DNA from: Planctomycetaceae bacterium | GTDB taxonomy: Bacteria > Planctomycetota > Planctomycetia > Planctomycetales > Planctomycetaceae | Direction: 5' to 3' | Length of the DNA: 64,000 nt | NCBI GenBank assembly: GCA_020638955.1 | Contig: JACKHO010000005.1 | Span: forward strand, 310,001 to 374,000 | In this document: positions 18,266 through 25,984 of the stretch, piece after piece | How positions within the stretch are numbered: position 1 is the stretch's first letter | How the letters are laid out: each line of letters opens with the position of its first letter | Program-made: the position numbers and the translations under genes | The notes under the pieces: model-generated | What the model was told of the DNA's origin: nothing | What the model saw: the letters and a program-made list of their open reading frames with translations, nothing else | Databases searched by the model: none

Positions 18266-19048
18266 CTACTGTTTTCCTTCGTCTCGTTTTGACCACCACG
18301 GCAGCGAAATCCCGCCGTCCATCAGCACGGTGCTGCCGGTCATATAGTCGCAGTCGTTACTCATCATAAAGACGGCCAGGCGGCCAATTTCATCGGGCCG
18401 TCCCATACGTCCCCACGGGATGTTGGCCGCGCCTTGGTTCAATTGTTCTTCCGAGAAGAACTTCCGTTCGCCCGGCGTGTCGATCCAGCCGGGATGAATG
18501 GTGTTCACCCGAATGCGATGTTTCGCCAATTCGATCGCCGCAGTGCGAGCCATATGATCAACCGCTGCCTTGGCCATGTTGTAGGCCATGGCGGTCGGAA
18601 TGGGGATGACCCCGTGTGGTGAGCTGACGACCACAATGGATCCGCCGCCACCTTGTTTAATCATTTGCTGGGCGGAAGCACGCACGCCATAAAACGCTCC
18701 CCACATCGAGACGTCAATGGTTCGCCGGAATCCGTCCATATCGGCGTCGACCATTGATTCCCGGTCGCTGTAGGCCGCGTTCGAGACGAAACCGTCGAGG
18801 CGTCCAAAGCCTTCTGCCGTCTTTCGCACGAGTTCTTCGACCGCTCCCTGCTCGGAAACATCGGCCTGCAGCACGAGAGCCTGCCGTCCCAAGGCACGAA
18901 TCTCTTCCGCAACTTCTTCCGCTTCATCGGGATGCGACCGATAGTTGATCGCCACGTTCGCCCCGGCACGAGCCAGTTCCACGGCCACTCCCCGACCAAT
19001 CCCCCGTGAGGATCCGGTCACCAGAATGTTCTTATCAGTAACCTGCAT
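18266..19048 (-). CDS. short-chain dehydrogenase/reductase (SDR)
   Basis: 260-residue NAD(P)-dependent oxidoreductase of the classical SDR family. The cofactor motif TGSSRGIG is at residues ~11-18, NAAYS (NNAG-like) near 90, the catalytic Ser in VVVSSPHG near 142, and YNMAK gives Tyr ~156 and Lys ~160. The C-terminus (GSTVLMDGGISLP) is family-typical, and it most resembles glucose/3-oxoacyl-type SDRs. The substrate is unknown. The ATG at 19048 follows GAGAACC; a TTG one codon earlier is less likely. The stop codon is 72 bases from the lipoprotein start, so the two could share a transcript. Confidence 0.92.
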   Translation of the reverse strand: MQVTDKNILVTGSSRGIGRGVAVELARAGANVAINYRSHPDEAEEVAEEIRALGRQALVLQADVSEQGAVEELVRKTAEGFGRLDGFVSNAAYSDRESMVDADMDGFRRTIDVSMWGAFYGVRASAQQMIKQGGGGSIVVVSSPHGVIPIPTAMAYNMAKAAVDHMARTAAIELAKHRIRVNTIHPGWIDTPGERKFFSEEQLNQGAANIPWGRMGRPDEIGRLAVFMMSNDCDYMTGSTVLMDGGISLPWWSKRDEGKQ

Positions 19049-19270
19049 CAAATGGTTCTCTATCTATTGTCTCGACGTCACTGTCCTTGTGGACGCCGTC
19101 AGGATAACAGAAGCGAGGATGATGTCACCTCTCCACCCGTCATTTCAGTGCCGGCAAGCCGTACACACGTTTGACATCTCACCCGGAATCGAGGATTGTC
19201 TCAATTGAGCAAGACGTTTCAATAACTACGCGATGACCGTTTGAATTCACCGAGAACCGGAGAACTTCCC

Positions 19271-20191
19271 ATGCCTGCTTTTTCCTCACGTCGTTTCTTC
19301 CTGAAGAGTGCCCTGGCAGCCGGGTGTGCCCTGGCCGTTCCACCGCTGTTTGCAGCCGAAGAAGCCCCCATCTTCCGCATTTCGCTGGCACAATGGTCAT
19401 TGCACCGCGAATTGAAGGGCGGAAAGCTCGATAACCTCGACTTCGCGAAGGTGGCGAAAGAGGAGTTTGGAATTGACGCGATCGAGTACGTCAACCAGTT
19501 CTTCAAGGATAAAGCAAAGGACGAAGGCTACCTCGGTCAAATGAAACAGCGGGCCGCCGACCTCGGTGTGAAGTCGGTCCTCATTATGGTCGATGGTGAA
19601 GGCGCCCTCGGTGATGCTGACACCAAGAAGCGAGCGCAAACGGTCGACAACCACAAGAAATGGGTCGAAGCCGCTGCCTTCCTCGGTTGCCATGCCGTGC
19701 GTGTCAACGCGCAAAGCAGCGGTTCATTCGAAGAGCAAATCGAGCGCGCCGCAGATGGACTGCGTCAGCTCACCGAATTTGCGGAAGGCCACAATCTCAG
19801 TGTCATTGTGGAAAACCATGGTGGTCTTTCGTCCAATGGCACGTGGTTGTCATCCGTCATGCAGAAGGTGGACCATCCTCACTGCGGCACGCTGCCAGAC
19901 TTTGGCAACTTCCGTATTCAGGGAGACGAATGGTACGACCGCTACAAAGGCGTGGAAGAACTCATGCCATTCGCTCACGCCGTCAGTGCCAAGTCGCACG
20001 ACTTCGACGACAACGGCAACGAAACCCGCACCGATTACACCCGCATGATGAAAATCGTCCTCGACGCCGGCTACCGCGGCTACGTGGGCATCGAATACGA
20101 AGGCTCACAAATTCCAGAACGCGAAGGGATTCAGAAAACGAAGGCTCTGCTAGAACGAGTTCGCACGGAACTGACGCCTGCCTATAGCTAG
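19271..20191 (+). CDS. Tat-exported sugar phosphate isomerase/epimerase-like protein
   Basis: 306-residue protein of the xylose-isomerase-like TIM-barrel family. The N-terminus carries a twin-arginine signal (SSRRFFLKSALAAGCALA), so the protein should be exported folded to the periplasm. Barrel strands and metal-ligand regions are visible: FGIDAIEYVNQFF near residue 70, LIMVDGEG, GCHAVRVNAQ, LSVIVENHGGLSSNG (metal Glu and His), CGTLPDFGNF and VGIEYEG near the end. Such proteins isomerise or epimerise sugars and are numerous in planctomycetes. I chose the ATG at 19271, with GGAGAA upstream, over an open extension to 19241. Confidence 0.88.
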   Translation: MPAFSSRRFFLKSALAAGCALAVPPLFAAEEAPIFRISLAQWSLHRELKGGKLDNLDFAKVAKEEFGIDAIEYVNQFFKDKAKDEGYLGQMKQRAADLGVKSVLIMVDGEGALGDADTKKRAQTVDNHKKWVEAAAFLGCHAVRVNAQSSGSFEEQIERAADGLRQLTEFAEGHNLSVIVENHGGLSSNGTWLSSVMQKVDHPHCGTLPDFGNFRIQGDEWYDRYKGVEELMPFAHAVSAKSHDFDDNGNETRTDYTRMMKIVLDAGYRGYVGIEYEGSQIPEREGIQKTKALLERVRTELTPAYS

Positions 20192-20243
20192 GGCAGATCA
20201 AGGGTCGACCGGGATCACCGTAGTGTGGTCCCGGCCATCTGCC
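20192..20243 (+). terminator. nested hairpin after the isomerase gene
   Basis: Directly after the stop codon, GGCAGAT (20192-20198) pairs with ATCTGCC (20237-20243). Inside, CCGGGA (20209-20214) pairs with TCCCGG (20229-20234), with a small CAC/GTG inner pairing. No T-tract follows, so it is a possible factor-assisted terminator or mRNA-end stabiliser. Confidence 0.4.
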
Positions 20244-20323
20244 AAAGATCCACACGCTGCGTTTCTGCCGCGGTTCGTGAGATTGACTGCGATCAACGTC
20301 AGTTACGTCGGTTCCGGGGACAA

Positions 20324-20725
20324 ATGATGAGTGACATGGCGGCGTTGGCAAAATCAAAAGCAGAATCGCTGACGATTGCCGTGACGTCCGACAGCCGATG
20401 GCAGCTCGAAGACGAGCTGATGTGTCAGGTCTTCGGCTTCACGATGTATGGTTTCGTGTTCGGGGTTGGTCGCATCGTTTGCTTCATGGATGTTGAAGAC
20501 ATCCAGCAATTGGCGATCGACCAATTAACCGGGCTAGGGATCGGCCAAAAGTACGCTGAAGGCATGATGCAGGCAGCACATAATGAATTCATGCGAGAAG
20601 GAAACTCTTCACTGCATTGTCAGCTTGTTGGAATCGGGCACTCGCACTTTGGGTCGGAAGGTCTCAGCGAACTTGTGGAATCAGTATTCCAGAACACTAC
20701 GCAGATCAGAACAATGACTGATTAA
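20324..20725 (+). CDS. hypothetical protein
   Basis: 133-residue protein without a family I recognise. It lacks a signal peptide. A moderately hydrophobic centre (CQVFGFTMYGFVFGVGRIVCF) might be a buried strand-helix or one membrane segment. The C-terminal half is soluble with a helix (GIGQKYAEGMMQAAHNEFMRE). The frame is open back to 20225, but two adjacent ATGs at 20324 and 20327 follow GGGGA, so I use 20324. It stands alone between the isomerase gene and the convergent ABC transporter genes. Amino-acid composition is natural, which supports a real gene. Confidence 0.5.
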   Translation: MMSDMAALAKSKAESLTIAVTSDSRWQLEDELMCQVFGFTMYGFVFGVGRIVCFMDVEDIQQLAIDQLTGLGIGQKYAEGMMQAAHNEFMREGNSSLHCQLVGIGHSHFGSEGLSELVESVFQNTTQIRTMTD

Positions 20726-20877
20726 GCCTTGGCGAAGTGAGTCTGGAGAATGCCCGGCGGAGTCTGTAGCTCTGGTGATCGCTAGTTCCAGGCCCATCTG
20801 CCTCCTTTCATTGGCCTCATGAAAATTACTTCCCTGGGCAATTTGGCTGAAGCCTACCGAATAAGTGTCTTTCGGAA

Positions 20878-22383
20878 TTACTTCTCTGGCGGTGAGTTGA
20901 GTTTCTCAATCGCATCAAATCCAAATTGCACAACCACTGCCATGAGTGCGGCTGGGATGGCTCCTTCGAGAATGAGGCCGGTGTCGTTCAGTCGAATCCC
21001 TGTGATGATGGGTTGGCCGAAACCTCCGGCACCAATCAGGGCACCCAGGGTGGCGAAACCAACATTCATGACCGCTGCTGTCTTGATTCCGGCGAGAATA
21101 CTGCGGGATGCCAGTGGCAGTTCGATATTCAGCAGCCGGTAGCCTGCGGGTAAGCCCAGGGCGAGAGCCGCCTGCTGATGCTGTGGTGAAATCGATTTCA
21201 GGCCCGTATGCGTGTTCCGCACAATGGGGAGCAGGCTGTAGAGCAGCAGTGCCGTAATGGCTGTGGCGGAGCCGGTTCCAATGCTGGCCAGCCCGAGAAA
21301 TGCCATGAGGGGCATGAGCATGACCAGCAGCGCCAGCGACGGAATGGTTTGAATAATCCCGACGACACCGAGTACCCCACTTCCGAACTTCGGGAACTTC
21401 ATGGCAATAATACCCAGCGGAATCGCCAACAGAATGGCGGGGATGAGCGATTTCCGCACGAGGTCCAAATGTTCGAGCGAACGTCGGAAAAGCCGTCCCG
21501 CCAGTGTGCTCTTTTTTACGTCGGCCTCCACTTCGAACAAATCTCGCATCAAATCTGCGGCGACCTGCGATTCCGTCACGCGCTCAACTTCCGTCCGCGC
21601 ATTGGCCGCTGTCATGGTTGGTTGATCAATACTCGACTGCAATCGCTCAATGGATTTCACCACTCCGGGATGCCGTTCCGCCAAATCAGCTCGATACAGT
21701 ACCACGGCGTCGTAGCGCGGGAAGTAGCTGCGGTCGTCTTCCAGGAGGACCAGGTCATGGACTTTGATTTTCGCGTCAGTGGAATAGGCGTCGGTGACGT
21801 CAATGGTCCCCAAATCGATTTGCCGATATGCCAGGTCATGGTCGAGTCCCGAGACCTTGGAGGGAGTCAGCCCATATGCTTGCTGCAGCCCGGGCCAACC
21901 ATCCTGCCGGGCCATGAATTCATTTCCGAAGCCGTAAACCAGGCTGGGATGCCGAGTCAAATCGGAGACGGTTTTTACCCCGAGTTCCTCGGCTCGCGAC
22001 CTCTTCAGAGCCAGGGCGTAGGTGTTGTTGAATCCCAGCGGTTCACTCATGCGAATGCCACGGCGCTGCAGCAACTCTCGCATTTCTTCGAGCGTCTTCG
22101 CTTCTTCACCCGCCAGGATTTCTTCTCGAATGGTTCCCGTGTATTCCACATACGCGTCGAGTTCGCCATTCACCAATGATTCAAACACCAGCTTGGTGCC
22201 GCCCAGTTCGCGGTAGTGAATGGCAGGCTGGTTTGCATCTACTGCGAGTTGTTTCAGGCATTCGCCGAGAATGACCGACTCGGTGAACTTCTTTGATCCT
22301 ACTCGTATTCCCTCGGGCTGGAATGAAAAGGGAATGAACGCGAGCAGCAACAGTAGTGTGATGATGATGGTGAGCTTCTTCAT
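20878..22383 (-). CDS. osmoprotectant-type ABC transporter: binding protein fused to permease
   Basis: 501-residue fusion. After a membrane signal (MKKLTIIITLLLLLAFIPF), residues ~25-285 form a substrate-binding domain of the glycine betaine/choline/carnitine type (RVGSKKFTESVILGECLKQL, YVEYTGTI, LGFNNTYALALK, VTDAYSTDAKI). Residues ~305-490 are an inner-membrane permease domain of the OpuC/ProW type (VVGIIQTIPSLALLVMLM, LLYSLLPIVRNTHTGL, with the coupling EAA-like loop QAALALGLPAGYRLLNIELPLA). In many relatives the permease precedes the binding domain; here the order is reversed. It overlaps the ATPase gene by 4 bases (ATGA), so the two are translationally coupled. Substrate is inferred only. 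Confidence 0.9.
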   Translation of the reverse strand: MKKLTIIITLLLLLAFIPFSFQPEGIRVGSKKFTESVILGECLKQLAVDANQPAIHYRELGGTKLVFESLVNGELDAYVEYTGTIREEILAGEEAKTLEEMRELLQRRGIRMSEPLGFNNTYALALKRSRAEELGVKTVSDLTRHPSLVYGFGNEFMARQDGWPGLQQAYGLTPSKVSGLDHDLAYRQIDLGTIDVTDAYSTDAKIKVHDLVLLEDDRSYFPRYDAVVLYRADLAERHPGVVKSIERLQSSIDQPTMTAANARTEVERVTESQVAADLMRDLFEVEADVKKSTLAGRLFRRSLEHLDLVRKSLIPAILLAIPLGIIAMKFPKFGSGVLGVVGIIQTIPSLALLVMLMPLMAFLGLASIGTGSATAITALLLYSLLPIVRNTHTGLKSISPQHQQAALALGLPAGYRLLNIELPLASRSILAGIKTAAVMNVGFATLGALIGAGGFGQPIITGIRLNDTGLILEGAIPAALMAVVVQFGFDAIEKLNSPPEK

Positions 22384-23135
22384 GCGTTTGCCCCCGGCAG
22401 TTCTGAGCGTTGAGCTTTGATGAACCTTGCGACGAAATCAGTCGCGGGCGTCTCTACCAATTGCTGAATGCTCCCCCGCTGGACAATGTGCCCCGCGTCG
22501 AGCAGCAGGATTTCGTCTGCGAAGTAGCAGGCTTCGTTCAGGTCGTGGGTGACCATGACCACCGTTTTGTTGAGCTGACGGAATATCGTGCGTAAGTCTT
22601 CCTGCAACTCGAACCGGATGATGGGGTCCAAGGCCCCGAGCGGCTCATCGAGCAACAGGACAGATGGGTCAAGCATTAGCGCTCGCATGAGTCCCACACG
22701 CTGGCGCTGACCACCAGAGAGTTGACCGGGGAAGCGCGTCAAAGAATCTTCGGGCAATCGGACGAGGTGAGACAATTCCGAAATGCGTTTGCGAATGCGC
22801 TCTTCATCCCACTTCAAATACCGGCTGACCAGAGCCACGTTGTCGAAAGCCGAAAGATGCGGAAACAGCCCGCCCTCCTGGATGACGTAACCTATCCGGC
22901 GTCGCACTTCGTCCAGCTTTTCCGGCTGCAGTGGCGTACCATCGAAAAGTACGGTGCCGGTAGTGGGACTCAGCAGACCGAGCATGAGTTTCAGCATGGT
23001 CGACTTGCCGCAGCCACTGGTTCCCAGCAGGACATATGATTGTTCTGCCTGTAACTGCAGAGTTGTCGATTGAAGCGCGACCGTTGTGCCAAACTGCTTC
23101 GAGACGTTCTGGAATTCAAACATTCCGACTGTCAT
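22380..23135 (-). CDS. ABC transporter ATP-binding protein (osmoprotectant type)
   Basis: 251-residue ATPase that powers the binding-protein/permease fusion downstream. Walker A GTSGCGKST near residues 38-46, Q-loop VIQEGGLFP, signature LSGGQRQRVGLMRAL, Walker B with LLLDEPLGALDP and the switch histidine VMVTHDLNEA are all intact. It resembles OpuCA/ProV but lacks their long C-terminal CBS domains. The start could be the ATG at 23135 or a second ATG at 23123 that fits the family's usual N-terminus (FEFQNVSKQFG). Coupled to the fusion gene by an ATGA overlap. Confidence 0.94.
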   Translation of the reverse strand: MTVGMFEFQNVSKQFGTTVALQSTTLQLQAEQSYVLLGTSGCGKSTMLKLMLGLLSPTTGTVLFDGTPLQPEKLDEVRRRIGYVIQEGGLFPHLSAFDNVALVSRYLKWDEERIRKRISELSHLVRLPEDSLTRFPGQLSGGQRQRVGLMRALMLDPSVLLLDEPLGALDPIIRFELQEDLRTIFRQLNKTVVMVTHDLNEACYFADEILLLDAGHIVQRGSIQQLVETPATDFVARFIKAQRSELPGANA

Positions 23136-23301
23136 CTCCGAGTATAATGTGGGTTCCGGGCCGTTTTTCGATCAATTGAGCGTAACCGAAGACCGCAAAA
23201 CCGTGTCTTTTCCTACTCCTTAGGCGGAAGTTGGCGCGATTTACAACTCACAATCGGCGAGGAATTGCAAAAGACCGGAATCCCCGGTAGAACACGGTCT
23301 C

Positions 23302-23387
<86 letters not shown>

Positions 23388-23672
23388 TTTTCTAACCTTC
23401 TCTGCTGAAAGCACTTGCAGAGTCCAAGGTCGATCCTGCGGCACCGTTTGCAGGTCGATTCGTCGGTCATCAAGTCAGGTTCGTGTAGCTCTGCATTTCA
23501 GGGCAAGCGTGGCTCAGGGAGCCGGCAGATTGGTCTGGCCCTGAATCGGCAAAAAACGTACGTTTCCGGAACGAAGTGCTTTTGCGCGCGAACTGATGTT
23601 GCGTCGAAACGGCTTCATACCACGGAAATTACGCTCGTTGACCCCACTCATGACGGCAGGGATGCCAACACA

Positions 23673-25958
23673 ATGAGTTCAACCGAACTACCGCAAGACG
23701 TCTTAAGCGGACAAGGCGAATCGATCGATATTCTGGCGACCGCGCTGCGGTTCTACCGCTCCGTGTTGCGACGGAAGTGGGTGCTGGTTGTGTCGCTCAT
23801 GTTCACGCTTTCGCTGGCTGCGATGTATTACATGACGGCGACTCGTCTGTATGAGTCGAAAGCCGAACTCATTTTCCTCAATGCCGGGGGAAATGTGCTC
23901 GACGACGACCAGGGAGGCGACCACAAAGAGCTGACCTCGCAAATGCCGAACTACGAACGCATTATGCAGTCAGATCGTGTCTTGAAGGCAACGCTGAAAT
24001 CGTTACCGGAAGAGCATCTCGTCGACGTCTTCAATGCCGAGCCGGAGCAGTGGCTGGAGCAGTTTCGAAGACGGATGTCGATTTCAACGCTGCGAAACAC
24101 CAACTCCATGACCGTGTCGTTCCGGTCGGAAAACCCGGAAACGGCCTATGTTGTGGTGGATGCGCTGCTGACGGCCTACCTCACGGAAATGAACAGCCTG
24201 CACCACGTGCAAATGCAGGAGTTCCTCCGCATTCTGCAGGAGGGAAAAATCAAGGGCGAGAACGATATCAAGCAAATCGAGGCGGAACTTGAATCACTCA
24301 AAAACAGCTCTCAGGTTCTCTTCAGCTCAGACGACCAACCGACCAACGTGCTCGCGGAGCGTGTGCGAGAATTGAATACGGCTTACGTCGAAGCTCAAAA
24401 GCTCGCCTACGATTCGCAAGCCCTGCTGCTGGCCATTACACAGGCGCATCAGCGTGGAGAAGACTTGCAGGCATTCGCTTCCGCCTTCGACCAGGAACTG
24501 GGCAGCAAAATCATTCAAACTCACTTGGGCGTCGGCGGACAGGATGTGTATACGCTAGGCCGCGTCTACGAGAACGTTATTGAATATAAGTCGCAGCTAG
24601 GTAAGTTGCTGCAGACGCATGGACGAAACAACCCCGAAGTCCTCGAACTTCAACAGCGGATTGATGAGGCTACGCAATTCCTGGCGCAGCATCGCCGCGC
24701 TCAAAGCGATGGGCTCAACCAAATGAGCAGTCGCGATTTGGCACCGCTCCTATTGGAACTGGCACAACGACGTTATGAAGTCCACTATCAACATCAACAG
24801 CAGGCCTATCTGGCGTTTCAGGCGGCCCAGCAGGAAGCGCTGCAAATTGAGAGCAAACTGAATCGTATTGCCGTACTTCAGGGCGACCTGCAGCGCGCAC
24901 GTGACAGCTATGCGAAAGTGATGGAGGGCATCGACGCCCGCAATTTGTCGAAGGAAAGTGGGGTGCAGGTTTCCCCCATTTCACCACCGAAAATCGACCG
25001 TCGCCCCGTCACCCCCAAACTGGCCTCGACGGCAGCCATGGGTTTGATGGCAGGCGTTCTCTTTGGCTGTATGGTGGTCTACGTACTCGACTTCGTGGAC
25101 GATCGTTTCCACTCACCAGATGACTTGCGTCTGACCATTGGCACGCCAATTCTCGCCATGATTCGCAAACTGCCGTACCTGGCACCGTCAGGTTTGGAGT
25201 CGCTTTATCCCTATGCCAAGCCGAACAGTGTGGAGTCAGAAGCGTTTCGCACATTGCGCACTGCCATCGACTTTCACACCGAAGATTTGAAACGCATTAC
25301 GATTTCCAGCACCGAGCCAAGTGATGGAAAAACAACAGTTCTTGCCAGCCTGGGAGTCGCCTTCGCGCAAGCGGGCAAACGCACGCTCATGATCGATGGC
25401 GACATGAGACGCCCGGGATTGACTCGTTTGTTTGAACACAGCGCCGCGCCGGGGTTGTCGAACATTCTGAAAGACAATCGTCCCGTCTGGGATATTGCCG
25501 AACGGCATGTTATCCCAACTGGACTCGATGGACTCGACGTCATTCCTGCAGGGCCGCGTCCCATGAATCCTGTCGAATTGCTCACGGGCGATCGGCTGTC
25601 GGAACTCATTGCGTGGGCAGAAGGCCGGTACGATCAACTCCTCATCGACGCTCCACCTTCACTCGCCGTAGCCGATGTGCAGGTGATTGGTCGTCTCGTC
25701 GATGCCGCACTCCTTACCGTTCGTCCGGATAAGAACCGTCGAAAAATGGTTATTCGAGCGGCCGAAGCACTCACGTCACTGGGCTGTAATCTCCTCGGCA
25801 TTGTTGTGAACCACGTCGAACCGAAGAGCGGTGGCGATTACGCATACGGCTATGGATACGGTTACGGATACGGCGAAGGTTACGGTCACGATGACTCCGA
25901 CGCGTCGCATCCGGCACCACCGAAGCGAGTTACTGTCCCCGTAAAACGGGCTGCCTGA
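23673..25958 (+). CDS. polysaccharide chain-length/tyrosine autokinase (Wzc-like)
   Basis: 761-residue inner-membrane protein that controls export of surface polysaccharide. Wzz-type domain with first membrane span (KWVLVVSLMFTLSLAAMYYM, residues ~35-55), a long periplasmic coiled-coil region, and a second span (ASTAAMGLMAGVLFGCMVVYVL) near residue 455. The cytoplasmic BY-kinase domain has Walker A EPSDGKTT, Walker A' LMIDGDMRRP and Walker B LLIDAPP. The C-terminal tail has the tyrosine cluster used for autophosphorylation, here an extreme GYGYGYGYGYGEGYG repeat. The frame is open back to 23415, but MSSTELPQD at 23673 is the natural start. The O-antigen ligase-like gene follows 26 bases downstream. 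Confidence 0.92.
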   Translation: MSSTELPQDVLSGQGESIDILATALRFYRSVLRRKWVLVVSLMFTLSLAAMYYMTATRLYESKAELIFLNAGGNVLDDDQGGDHKELTSQMPNYERIMQSDRVLKATLKSLPEEHLVDVFNAEPEQWLEQFRRRMSISTLRNTNSMTVSFRSENPETAYVVVDALLTAYLTEMNSLHHVQMQEFLRILQEGKIKGENDIKQIEAELESLKNSSQVLFSSDDQPTNVLAERVRELNTAYVEAQKLAYDSQALLLAITQAHQRGEDLQAFASAFDQELGSKIIQTHLGVGGQDVYTLGRVYENVIEYKSQLGKLLQTHGRNNPEVLELQQRIDEATQFLAQHRRAQSDGLNQMSSRDLAPLLLELAQRRYEVHYQHQQQAYLAFQAAQQEALQIESKLNRIAVLQGDLQRARDSYAKVMEGIDARNLSKESGVQVSPISPPKIDRRPVTPKLASTAAMGLMAGVLFGCMVVYVLDFVDDRFHSPDDLRLTIGTPILAMIRKLPYLAPSGLESLYPYAKPNSVESEAFRTLRTAIDFHTEDLKRITISSTEPSDGKTTVLASLGVAFAQAGKRTLMIDGDMRRPGLTRLFEHSAAPGLSNILKDNRPVWDIAERHVIPTGLDGLDVIPAGPRPMNPVELLTGDRLSELIAWAEGRYDQLLIDAPPSLAVADVQVIGRLVDAALLTVRPDKNRRKMVIRAAEALTSLGCNLLGIVVNHVEPKSGGDYAYGYGYGYGYGEGYGHDDSDASHPAPPKRVTVPVKRAA

Positions 25959-25984
25959 TCTCTTGGAGATTCTTTGTAAGTTCA

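Noticed and set aside
21208..22179. 323-codon plus-strand open frame opposite the ABC binding-protein/permease fusion
   Set aside because: Antisense shadow of a gene with clear family motifs; rich in Gln, His and Arg with no domain.
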